A DNA stretch of 64,000 nucleotides from Isoetes taiwanensis. Taxonomy: Eukaryota; Streptophyta; Lycopodiopsida; Isoetales; Isoetaceae. Below the pieces are notes generated by a model, which worked only from the letters and a program-made list of their open reading frames with translations, searched no databases and was not told the DNA's origin. Positions 30,317-40,041 of the stretch are shown here, one piece after another (the stretch's first letter is position 1; each line of letters begins with the position of its first letter). The stretch lies in contig JAJEKV010000011.1 of assembly GCA_021234155.1 (NCBI GenBank), forward strand, positions 7,113,132 through 7,177,131, in the 5' to 3' direction. Made by a program: the position numbers and the translations under genes.

Positions 30317-32325
30317 TCATGTACCAGGAGGCACAGGACTAACACTCCCCCCCACCAAACGACACTCAGTTTGAAGAAATGGAGGAAGTGATTCCGATGG
30401 TGGGAATCCAGGAGTTTGAAAATGATCCTCACGGGAATGAGGACGGGCGCCATTATGGTAAGTGCCAATGAGGTCCTGACGTGTTTGAAGAGCGTCAGGA
30501 GTGTTGAGCCCAAGGGCAGGATCTGCATCAATGAGGAAGTGAGAGCGCACCATATCTTCCAAGGCAGCATGTGCTTCAGAAGGAACAAACTGGCACTCCA
30601 TGAGAAGGCAGGTCTGGAGACCGAAGGCACTGACGCTGGCATTCGGGTTGCAGTAAAAGATTGGATGCTGCCGATTTAAAGAGCTTACCAGGATGCATTT
30701 GAGAGCAGCATAGAAGCCAGCTTGACGGTGAACTGAAGGATCTGGAGAGGTGGCTGCATGCTGTAAGAAAGTCTCAAGGCCATGCAGAGCATCAGCAGGC
30801 CGTTGCCAACCACGCTCATTAGCAATATAGATCCAATTGGTATTTTGTTCCAAGGTGGCACCAGCTTCCCACTCAGAGCGTCGGACAAAACGGGGATCCC
30901 ACCGCAGATCCGTTGAGATCTGTGGAGGAGTCCACCCAGCGTGGCCATCCATGACCTTCGTCCAAAAGGGAAGACGCCAGTCAGAGGTAAGAAACCGTGG
31001 GCGTGGAGGGGCACCCAGTGAAGCATATGGAGAAGGAGCCATGCCCGTGGGCGTGGGCTGCTGAGCCTGCTCCCTGAATTCACGGACAAGGTCAGGATCA
31101 AGAGCGTTGCACCATCTATCCCATTCAGAAGTAGGGAGCTGAGTATAGACAGGAGGACTATCCCATCCCGTGGGTACGGTCTTGCTATCCAGAAGAGCAC
31201 GCAATTGATTGTAGCCTGCCAAATGCTGCATATAAACTTGGGCAAACGGAAGATCCTCAGGATGCCCAAGATTCTTTCGCACCTGTTCCAGTGTTTCAGC
31301 TTGCCAGAGAGGTAAATGATGAGCAAGCTCTGGCATGTACTCCTGATGAAAGGCGTGAGCCCGATCATGATCTGTCAGATAGGGGTTGTTATCCAAGAGC
31401 AACCATTGAATCTGGGAGTCACCCTGAAAGTGCTGATGTGGCCCATCGCGGAACTTGTCCTGAGTATCGGCCAGATAGAAGTCATGGAAGATGTATACCA
31501 TCGGCTGGACAACTCAGAGAGTGAGTAAATCCGGGTCCTCACAGTGAAGGAGGTCGAAAACCAAAAGGGCACAGAGCAACCCTTTATCGGCTATTGAGAG
31601 GTCTGGCCAGATCCGAAAAAAATCCTCACTGCGCAGGGGGACATCAACCTTACCATCAGCAGCGTACCACTTGAAAAGGAAGTAGTGGCGTCGAGCAACC
31701 ACATAATCTAGGTAACTGGAAGGAATAGCAAAATCCACAGACGTGTGGATACCAAGACTAAAGTAGCCTTCCTGTTTGGTTTGGGCGTCTTCAGCAGATT
31801 GGATAGCTTGCTGGAGCTGATTTTCAAGGTCGCGGATCCGGTGGTCCTTTTCTAACAGAAGGCGTGACTGATCACGGACCCGTTTCTGAGGAAGCGTGGC
31901 ATGTGAAGAGGATTGCCCAGGAGTGTTGAGGCGTAGCGTGGCAATCTCAGCGTCATCAACAATTTTCTGTTTCTGAGCCTCCTTAAGCTGATCCTGGAGA
32001 GACGTCAATTGATTGGTCAGCGTGGAAAGCTGAGCTTCTAAGGAGGTGAGGCGAGCATCACGCTCGGTCAGATCATGAACTTGAGTGCGGTAAGTCTGAG
32101 AAAGCTCTGTATACAAGGTGTCGAGCTTAGCAATGTCTTTCTCCTTGTCACCCAGTAGGGTGTCCTTTATCTTGTGCTGCTCCAACAATTCCTGAATGGT
32201 GGTTTGTAACTGAGCCTGCTGATCAGCAAGCAGGCTGTTCTGATCGTGGGCAGCCTTGAGATCCTCACGGGCCCGTAAAAAGGCCTCGTGCTTTTCTTGA
32301 AGCTGTGAGACTGATGCCAGATTCA
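30317..32325 (-). CDS. Gypsy 3' ORF: coiled-coil protein of unknown function (one internal stop)
   Basis: The open frame starts directly after a truncated RT and runs to a stop 28 bp inside the 3' LTR. Its first 200 residues are a Leu/Gln/Glu heptad coiled coil (L-L-A-D-Q-Q-A-Q-L-Q-T-T-I-Q-E-L-L). A globular region follows (Y-H-F-like aromatic segment R-R-H-Y-F-L-F-K-W-Y-A), then a Trp/Pro-rich part (W-D-R-W-C-N-A-L-D-P, W-T-P-P-Q-I-S-T-D-L-R-W). One in-frame TGA at 31514-31516 splits it. I see no integrase, RNase H or envelope motif. It could be a captured host sequence or a lineage-specific retroelement protein. Confidence 0.6.
30345..30356 (-). other. Polypurine tract of the minus-strand gypsy
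   Basis: On the minus strand GGTGGGGGGGAG directly precedes the 3' LTR (TGTTAGTCC). The coiled-coil ORF reads across it. Confidence 0.85.
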
Positions 32326-34922
32326 TCACATTTTTGAAAGACAAGCTCCAATTTGTCCAAGTGATCATCCATGGAGCTGTAGGCAGAAAAATCATCTTGG
32401 AAGATCTGAAGAAAAGGTTTATCCTTCATAAAGTCTTGAAAGACCGAGAGCATGATGCGCTGAAAGGTTGAAGGAGAGTTGGACAAACCAAAAGGGACCA
32501 CTTTGTAGGCAAAAGTGCGCCACGGGGTGGTGAAAGTAGTCTTGAGTTGATCCTCTTGCTTGATAGAAATCTGATTGTACCCCGAGAAACCATCCATGAA
32601 AGAGTACATCTCATGACCAGCAACTTCTTCCAGAACCTGGTCAGTGAAAGGAAGCGGAAAGTGATCACGCTCCGTGGCTTGATTGAGTTTTCGGTAATCC
32701 ACGCAAACGCGGATCTTACCATTGTGTTTAAGAGCAATGACGATGGGGCTCACCCATTCAGAATGTTTGACCTCATAAATCAGGCCAGCAGCCAAGAGTT
32801 TGTCAATTTCAGCCTTGACACGATCACGGTAGTTTGGGTTGAGCCTGTACTGTCGTTGCTAGATTGGGCGTGCATCAGGTTTGGTAGGAATGGTGAGTTC
32901 CCCCAATTCTTTTTTGATACCTCGAAGGTCTTTGTAGCTCCAAGCAAAAATATGTTTGAATTTCTTGAACAGCGTCACAGCGCGTGCTTTATAGGAAGAC
33001 GGAAGGTGAGCAGCTAAGCGGACTGGTTGGTTGTTACCAATGTCCACAATTTCCACATCGGGAGTTTGAATGTGAGGAACAACCTCCGTGTCCTGAACCT
33101 GATGAGCAGGAGGCTGAAGCATGACGGGAGGAGCAGCATTTTGTGTGATGAAGAAAAGAGGCTGCTGAGCGTCATCAAGCAAAGGTTGCTTCATGACGGC
33201 ATGAACATCAACTGTCTCTGAAGAAGAAAGTGGGTCAGAAAAATGATCAAGACGTTGAATGCGATTGCAGGAAGCCAGGTAAGGGTCCAAAAGAGCCGCC
33301 ACAGCCTGGTCCTGATCTAGCGTCATATCACCCCAAGGATCAGCATACTCAGGGTAAGATGAGAGAGGGAGACCCGCTGGAGGAGCTTGAACATGATAGA
33401 TATTTTGGGCTTCTTCAGAGTCCGTGTCCGAGATGGAGGGTTCAGCATTCTCAACAGAGATTAATTGGCCTGTTTCGAGATCCATTGTGGCATTGAGATG
33501 GCCATCGGTGATGACGAGTTGGTCCGTGGCCCAGTAGTGAATACTCTTGGCCTGTCTGAGAAAAGGTCGGCCGACAAGCATTTCATAATCACCAGGATCC
33601 TCTCCTGCTTTCCAAACTCCAAATTCCAAAGGGAATTTGAGGTCACCAATGCTGATATGGAGAAGAGGAGTGACACCTTGAGGTCGCGTGATATGGCCAT
33701 TGGCCAACTTGATGTCATAAGGGGCACGGTACAGTTGTTTGATGCCCAGTTGCTTCCGGAGTTTATCAGTAATGAGATTGACGGCACTACCACCATCAAT
33801 TTGAACATGATTGACTTGCTGATTACCCACCGTGGCATGCACCGTGGGTGTGGAAGTTGCAACAGCTCCAACCAGAACCGTAGGAAGAGGTAACTGATCT
33901 TTGAGAGCCGGACAGAGTTTCAAAATGGTGGCCAGGCTCAAAAGAATCTTGATCTTTGCAAGTTCTTCTTGAAGTTCCAACGGAACATGTGAAAAGGGTT
34001 CCGCAGGGTCCAATGGAGCTGGAGTCTGTGGTAAAGAAGCGGAGACTTCTTTGAGAAGCTCGACCTCAGCAGCAATATTTGGATACGTGTGAGAGCGGAC
34101 ACCAGTGGGTGATGACGGCTCGGCCTGACGCTGCTGAGCTCGAGTGGTGGCATGAACATTTGCCAAGGTGCGACCTTCCGCAGCCTGCATGAGCTTCAGA
34201 ATGCTTTGTCTCACTTTAGGCATGACGTGAGGCATGAGTTTGTCAAGATCGGGTGCGAAGTGAACTTTTCTGTCCTCGTCATGAGGAATGGTTTCCATAG
34301 CAAAGGCGGGTTGCGTGTCATGAGGAATGATAGTCAAAGGGCGTGAAGCCCGAGTGTGACGTGCAACGAGACCAACCCAATTAGACTGCTGGACTGGAGG
34401 GTTGAGGGCCTGATAGATCTCTTCTTGAGCTTGTTGATCCAGAGGATTGGATGTAGAGGCAGCCTGCTGAGGTCGCTGTTGTTGAGGGGGCCGTGGAGGC
34501 TTCCGCAAAACAGGGCGGGGGCCTTGTTTTCCATTGGCGACCCACAGTTGGTAAGCCGTGAGGCGGACAGAAGTAGGTTGATTTGAACCTGGAAGTTGGA
34601 CTTGAACCTGAGGAAGTTGAGGACACGCCGTGGCGGTGTGACCCCATTCATGACAATGATAACATTGAGCTTTTGAAGGATCAAAGGGAGGACGGTTGCC
34701 TTGTCCGCGTGGCTGCTGAGATGGCTGCTGTTGTTGATACTGCTGCGGTTGTTGAGCTTGATATTGCTGAGGCTGACATGACGGTTGCTGTTGAGGCGTG
34801 GTCTGGACTTGAAAGGCCATTTTATTTCGAAAAGGTGTAGGATGAGATCGCGTGCATTCCTCCGTGGCATGATTGCACATATTGCATCTTTTACAATGAG
34901 GAGGGCCATTGGAGGCGTTGCA
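32265..34922 (-). CDS. pol: Zinc knuckle - protease - truncated reverse transcriptase
   Basis: Zinc knuckles C-K-R-C-N-M-C-N-H-A-T-E-E-C and C-Y-H-C-H-E-W-G-H-T-A-T-A-C come first, with a Gln-rich linker between them. The protease has V-Q-I-D-G-G-S-A and V-G-R-P-F-L. RT follows with V-C-V-D-Y-R-K-L-N-Q, F-S-G-Y-N-Q-I and active site F-Q-D-D-F-S-A-Y-S. A single in-frame TAG replaces the expected codon in R-P-I-*-Q-R-Q-Y-R (just below 32865), after which the same frame continues. RT ends abruptly after C-D-E-S-G-I-S-L near 32325, where RT thumb, RNase H and integrase are deleted. Removing the MITE and one duplication copy puts this frame in register with gag upstream. Confidence 0.85.
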
Positions 34923-35160
34923 CACGGGGGATTCACCTTTATCACATGAGTATATGCCACCTGCGTGCTTAAGGTGAGAAGAAACGCCCCTATATACGTA
35001 CGCAAAACTGTTGGAAAAACACCCCTTCCGTGGAGAAAATACACTAGAATGTCAGTAAGAGGGGGATTTAAACCCCTATTATACGTACGAAAACATCGAG
35101 AAAAAACCCCCTTCCATGCACTCACTAGGTTTATACGGGTCTTCTGTGTGAATCCCCCTT
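34923..35160. mobile_element. MITE (238 bp) with 9-bp target duplication
   Basis: GGCGTTGCA flanks both ends (34914-34922, 35161-35169). The ends share the inverted sequence GGGGGATTCAC. The interior has TATACGTACG twice and no ORF. A 9-bp duplication suggests a Mutator-like helper. It sits between two zinc knuckles of the gypsy gag-pol; its length plus duplication (247 bp) shifts the frame, and subtracting it restores register. Confidence 0.88.
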
Positions 35161-36320
35161 GGCGTTGCATTCATTTGCCAGATGACCTTGATATTTACAA
35201 ATAGTACACCAGATATGAGCGCGTTGTGGATTTGTTTGCTGAGGTTGAACAGAGTTCTGAGGAACCATGACGGGGGGCATGAAAGGGAGTTCCTGCAGAG
35301 CAACACCCCGGGAAGAAACATTGACCGAGTGATTGACTAATTCAATAGCATGCTCCAAAGATTTGGGACGCAGGTATTCTGTCATGAGGCAAATGGCGGG
35401 AGGAAGGCCCTGCAAAAACCAGACGAGGATCTGGCTTTGCGTGGGGTACTCCTGGAGTTTATTGACGAGAATGTGAAGACGGTCCGCAAAATCCCTGGCG
35501 GACTCCGTGGGCTCTTGTTGAAGGTCATTGAGTTGCTTGAGGAGTAACTGATCATCGTCCGTGGTGCCGTAATGAGACAGAAAAGCAGTTTTCATTTCTT
35601 GCCAGCTCTGTTTCCAGTGACTTTTGTTGGCCATTAACCACTGATGAAGGGCACCTCGTAGCGTGGTCGAAAAGATGTGGAATTTGAGTTGTGGCTGCGC
35701 ATGACCTTCAGAATGGCCAAGGCTTCAAATTCCTCTATGTGGGCTTGAGCACTCTGATCCAGAGGTTTGCCTTTAGTGTTACCGAAAGTTGGATAAGTCA
35801 GCTTCAAATTTGGAGTGGGAGGTGAAGGTGGAACTGACGCATAGACAGGTGGTGGAGGATAAGCAGAAGTATAGAGAGGTGGAACTGTCTGAGGCTGAGA
35901 GACAGGGGGTGGAACCGAAAAAACATGTGGTCCAGCAAAAGCAGCATCTGGTGGGGAAGGGCCTTGAGAGCCATCCTCATTGGGCTTGAGATCCGTGGTT
36001 TGATAAACATGAAGAGCGTGCTGAAAAGATGGAGAAGTTGGAATGCCATGAACATAGGAAGGGCCAAAGGTGACATGATGGTAGCCCATTCCAGCAGGAG
36101 GAAAAGATGGTTGGGACGAAAGAGATGTGTGGCCAGGAGGAAAAGATGGTTGGGACGGAAGAGATGTGTGGCCTGAAGGAATATTGATATAGGTGCTCTC
36201 AGGAGTTTGAAAATAGGGAGGCGTGGGCTGAACAGGGGTATGTTGTGGAGATTGTGGTTGGGAACAATGACGACACCCTGGGGGAGACCCTGGTCGAGAA
36301 TGAACACGAGGGGTAGGAGG
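35131..36320 (-). pseudogene. gag: Gag of the minus-strand gypsy, main part
   Basis: A Pro-rich segment (S-H-P/T-S-L-P-S-Q-P-S-F-P-P-G repeated) runs to about 35705. A one-base frameshift there separates it from the capsid-like part W-K-Q-S-W-Q-E-M-K-T-A-F-L-S-H-Y-G...F-L-Q-G-L-P-P. A zinc knuckle C-T-I-C-K-Y-Q-G-H-L-A-N-E-C follows. The MITE cuts the frame just after it. The N-terminus lies beyond the hAT element at 39280-39417. Confidence 0.8.
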
Positions 36321-39259
36321 CAGGGATCAAAATTGCAACCCAATTGGGCGGCTTGGGTTGCAAGGACTACCAACATTTACTAGTCAGTTTTCATCAGAGA
36401 ACAAAACCTTAGGATAAGGTTTACATCTGAAAACCAAATTTCGAAAAGTGGTTTTCAGGAATATTCCCTGAATATTCCTTTTCTTATTAAAAGCCTAATA
36501 TATACCTTTTATTTTTAATTTAGATCCTCAATTATTTCCTATTTTTACATGCCTTTATTTAATATATCCCTTTTAAGACTTAAGTTATACGTTAAATTTT
36601 AAGGAAAAAAAAAATCTCTGAACTGAATCTGGATTCCCTCCCTTGTGCGCAGTCCAGGCGGCAACGGCAGCCCCAAACTTCTCCATATCTCTTGCTGCCA
36701 GAATGATCTCCTTAATCCTTTGCCTCCTCTGGAATGATCTCCTTAATTCTTTGCCTCCTCTGCATCCGCTCCTATTAATTAGCTTCAAAGATCAGAATCT
36801 TGCTCCTTCAACGGCAGTCATCATGAATTGTATTTCTATAAATCAGAGTCATTTAGGGTTGAGCCATCACGAATTCTTGCTGCAGCACGATCTCTCATTC
36901 TTGTATCAGCTTGGTCTCTTGCTATGGCTAAGAATACATTGGCTTTTTGTTGGAAGAAGGCCTCATCATCTGCAGAAGGTAGCAGCAGCATTCCACGAAT
37001 TATTGATGAAGAGAAGGATGAAGAAAGAGATAGGTTGTATGAAGAGCTATTTGGAGCTGATAAATCAGAGGATGAGGCTCTTCAAGATGTGGATGCTGAT
37101 GATGAGCAGAATGAAGAGAAGAGCAGCAATGTAGAATTTTCTGATGGGAATGAGTCTAAGAGAAAATTTCTTCCAGAATGGCAAGGCCCACATCCTTGGA
37201 TTCTTAATGAAGGAGGAAGGATAAAATGCAAGTGGTGCATGTCTTTTAAGAAAGCCAAGATTAGTAATCTGTATGCTTCTAAGGGGGCCAGAACTTTACA
37301 AGTGACTGCCTTCAAGAAACATGAAAAGAGCTCTGATCATAAAGCTGCTGAGATGGAATGGAATCTGAAAAACAAAGGATTGAAGCCATTGGTGAGTTCT
37401 TTGGAGAACCAATTTGGAGCACAAGAGCAAAAAGTCGTCACTGCCATGAAGGTACTTCATTTCATTTCTTCTAGAAATATCGCTTTAAGCAATTACCAGC
37501 CTTTGATGGAGCTTCTATTTGAATTGAATACTCCATATGCTCCAAATCCAGCAGTCTATGGTTCTTACACAAACGAAACTAGTGGGAAGGAGATGCTATT
37601 TGTGATGAGAGATGTAGCTAGAAATGTCATTAAAAAGCAAATTCAGGCTGCCCCTTTTTTTAGCATGTGTGTGGATGAGAGCACAGATATTATAAAGGAA
37701 AAACATCTAATTTGTTATGTTGTTCTTCCAAGGCCTGGTGGAGAGGTCAAAACCATCTTTTATAGGATTTTAGAATTGCAAGGTGGTACAGCTGCATGCT
37801 TGATGGAGGCCATTACTGAGCTTTTTAAGGAATGGGAAGTTGATTGGAGTAAACTTGTTGGGTTTGCTAGTGATGGTGCTAGCGTCATGGTAGGGCATAA
37901 AACTGGATTAGTGGCAAGGCTGAAAGCTAAAATCCCAAGGCTGGTATCAATTCATTGTATGACACATAGACAAGCATTGGCAACACAAAGTGCAGCTCGG
38001 TCAATTCTTGAATTCCAATGGATTGATAAGTTAGCATCTAAGGTGTACAAATATGTTACGCATTCATGCGTCCACATGCAAGAGTTCAAAGGCCTTATAG
38101 ATGAATACCAGTTAGAGAATGTGAAAGTTCTTAAGCCATATGAGATTAGATGGTTGAGCAAGGGTGAAGTAATGAAAAGGCTCATAGTTCTTCTTCCCGT
38201 CATTTGGGGATTATGGGAAGAAAAAGAAAAGAAATGGTTCAAATTGAGTACAAGATACCAGGTTGGTTTTTTTGTGGCACTTTTGGCTGATGTATGTGGG
38301 CAGCTAAATATTTTAAGTAAGTGTTTTCAGAAGGAAAATCTGAGCATGATTGAAGTTGGTAGGGATTTGGATCTCACCATCAAAATGCTAAAAAACTGGT
38401 TTTTGACTGGTGGGGATGCAGACTTTGGATTTGGTTGTACACAGGTTGCAATCTATATGGATAAGGTTCAGAATGGTTTTTATGAGCATTATGACCAAGG
38501 TAATGGAATATTAGTCCATTCATTTCCATTAAGCTATGAACCAGTGGAAGGAGGTTGTCCAGAAAATGATGGTTCTCATAAGGCTTGTGTTCATATAGGA
38601 CGCGCATTTGTGCAATCTGTAGTAGACAATTTGAATGAGCGGTACATGGACATGGCTTGGTGGAATGCAACAAAACTGTTTGAGCCAAAATCACATGATA
38701 AAGGTTTGACTCCAAGACAAAAATTTGTTAAGTTTTCAGCGGCTTTGACAAAGTTAGTTGATGTTTTTTGTGTTGGTGCAAGTCCTGTAGCTAGTCGTGA
38801 TGGATGTATGAATCAACTTCAAATGTTCGTGGAAGCCTTATCAGCTGCGTGTTCTACATGTGACATTCATGAGGCATGGCAGTTTTGTAACGCAGTTAAG
38901 GAGGATGATGGAAACATTTGGTACGAAAGATATCCAGACATTATGAAGTTATGGCAAGTTGTCATGCTTATGCCAGTCAGTAGTGCTGCATGTGAAAGGG
39001 GATTTTCCAAGCAAAATATATTAAAGACATCTTTGAGAAACCAAATGTGCTTGAATACTTTGGATGCACATATGTTGCTTGGAATTGAGTACCCAATACG
39101 AAAAGACATGAATTGGGTTGACGTATTTGAGACATGGTCTACATCCCGTCACAGAAGAGGTTGAAAACCGGATTTTTGAAAATGGTTTGCATTAGAAAAC
39201 CAAAATATGTAAGTAGGTTTGCAGTATGTAACCAAGATTTTTTTGAATTTTGATCCCTG
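36321..39259 (+). mobile_element. hAT DNA transposon, 2,939 bp, apparently intact
   Basis: The ends are CAGGGATCAAAATT and its reverse complement (14 bp). GTAGGAGG is duplicated perfectly on both sides (36313-36320, 39260-39267), the 8-bp signature of hAT. It sits in gypsy gag in the opposite orientation. Excision of the element and one duplication would rejoin gag in frame. The perfect ends and unbroken transposase suggest recent movement. Confidence 0.95.
36924..39164 (+). CDS. hAT transposase, 746 aa, intact
   Basis: I chose ATG 36924 (M-A-K-N-T-L-A-F-C-W-K-K); the frame is open upstream without an ATG. An acidic N-terminus precedes a zinc-finger-like C-K-W-C-M-S-F...H-E-K-S-S-D-H-K region (about 125-170), like the TTF/BED-type fingers of the ZNF862/KIAA1586 hAT group. 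Catalytic segments are C-V-D-E-S-T-D-I-I (first Asp), F-A-S-D-G-A-S-V-M (second Asp) and S-S-A-A-C-E-R-G-F-S (Glu, in the C-terminal dimerisation region). There are no stops or frameshifts. It would cut and paste elements with the 14-bp ends above. Confidence 0.92.
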   Translation: MAKNTLAFCWKKASSSAEGSSSIPRIIDEEKDEERDRLYEELFGADKSEDEALQDVDADDEQNEEKSSNVEFSDGNESKRKFLPEWQGPHPWILNEGGRIKCKWCMSFKKAKISNLYASKGARTLQVTAFKKHEKSSDHKAAEMEWNLKNKGLKPLVSSLENQFGAQEQKVVTAMKVLHFISSRNIALSNYQPLMELLFELNTPYAPNPAVYGSYTNETSGKEMLFVMRDVARNVIKKQIQAAPFFSMCVDESTDIIKEKHLICYVVLPRPGGEVKTIFYRILELQGGTAACLMEAITELFKEWEVDWSKLVGFASDGASVMVGHKTGLVARLKAKIPRLVSIHCMTHRQALATQSAARSILEFQWIDKLASKVYKYVTHSCVHMQEFKGLIDEYQLENVKVLKPYEIRWLSKGEVMKRLIVLLPVIWGLWEEKEKKWFKLSTRYQVGFFVALLADVCGQLNILSKCFQKENLSMIEVGRDLDLTIKMLKNWFLTGGDADFGFGCTQVAIYMDKVQNGFYEHYDQGNGILVHSFPLSYEPVEGGCPENDGSHKACVHIGRAFVQSVVDNLNERYMDMAWWNATKLFEPKSHDKGLTPRQKFVKFSAALTKLVDVFCVGASPVASRDGCMNQLQMFVEALSAACSTCDIHEAWQFCNAVKEDDGNIWYERYPDIMKLWQVVMLMPVSSAACERGFSKQNILKTSLRNQMCLNTLDAHMLLGIEYPIRKDMNWVDVFETWSTSRHRRG

Positions 39260-39279
39260 GTAGGAGGTGCCGACTGAGC

Positions 39280-39417
39280 TCATGAGCGGATACGACCTCC
39301 CTCAATGTCGTAAGCAGTGTCATACATATCCCGAACAGCCTCGCGTCGCTGATGGCGCTCCAGACGAGCCGCCGTTTGGCAGAGGAGTTCTTCAGGAGTG
39401 AAACATCTAGCAGACAT
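39280..39417 (-). pseudogene. Gag N-terminal fragment upstream of the hAT insertion
   Basis: ATG at 39417 begins M-S-A-R-C-F-T-P-E-E-L-L, and the frame ends at TGA 39280-39282 after 45 codons. Beyond the stop the same frame leads, once the hAT is removed, into the Pro-rich gag segment. Confidence 0.65.
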
Positions 39418-39452
39418 GATGGAAGAAAAATCAGACCCGGCAGCGGTGACAG

Positions 39453-40041
39453 TGTTTGGGGTCTGGGCTCGGGAACTCCTGCAAGACAGCCCTCTATGAG
39501 GACCCTTGGATCTAACAGGAGAATCCGGGAGCTATGTCACGCGGGATTTGCAAGAAGAGAACAAGAAAAAGAGAACAGAACAGAAAGAGAACAATGAGAT
39601 CAATAATGAGAGCAACTTCCTTGATGTCAATGAGAATACATGAGCTCTCGAAATCGAGAGGAAACTGATATGAGACAAGACTCAAAACTCATCTAAAAAC
39701 TCATGTGCTAGCTCTACTCATATATATAGTACAATGGCCTTTGGCCCAATATAGATACTCTGACTGTTCTCGGTGCCGACTCCTGGAAGGAGGCCTGATT
39801 TGCCGGAATGCTGGCGGTGCCTCTTGAAATGCCTGGAATCACGCTGACGCTGACGCAGGCGGTGACGGGCCGTCACTTGTCTGATCGCCGCCTCTTGATG
39901 GGCTTTGACTGCATGGTCTGCGGCGGCTTGGTCTTCTGCGTGGCCTTTGACGACTGACCCGTGCCTGGTTGTGGGCTCTTGTCTTTGACTCGGTCCGTCG
40001 TATGCATGAATAGTCCTGTACCAGGAGGCACAGGACTAACA
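39453..40041 (-). repeat. 5' LTR of the minus-strand gypsy (uninterrupted)
   Basis: 589 bp, TGTTAGTCC...CCCAAACA on the minus strand. It serves as the empty-site reference for the 8.9-kb transposon: it reads GCTAGCTCTACTCATAT where the other LTR carries the insertion. AAATG follows at 40042-40046. Confidence 0.95.

Larger units (their letters stand above)
20874..30344 (-). repeat. 3' LTR of the minus-strand gypsy, split by a DNA transposon
   Basis: The LTR pieces are 20874-21137 and 30016-30344. Removing the 8,878-bp transposon and one 4-bp duplication leaves 589 bp, exactly the length of the intact LTR at 39453-40041. Confidence 0.95.
20874..40041 (-). mobile_element. Ty3/gypsy retrotransposon lacking RNase H and integrase, with three nested insertions
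   Basis: Read on the minus strand: 5' LTR 40041-39453, gag, protease, RT, a coiled-coil ORF, polypurine tract 30356-30345, 3' LTR 30344-20874. AAATG flanks both ends. The two 589-bp LTRs differ at about ten positions by eye (about 98 percent identical). Later insertions are hAT 36321-39259, MITE 34923-35160 and a methyltransferase transposon 21138-30015. RNase H and integrase are absent, so the element would need a helper. RT is D-Y-R-K-L-N-Q with active site F-Q-D-D-F-S-A-Y-S. No clear tRNA primer site follows the 5' LTR. Confidence 0.93.

Noticed and set aside
30317-32325. Envelope gene in the gypsy 3' ORF position
   Set aside because: No signal peptide, transmembrane segment or fusion-type motif is visible; the product is a soluble-looking coiled-coil protein.
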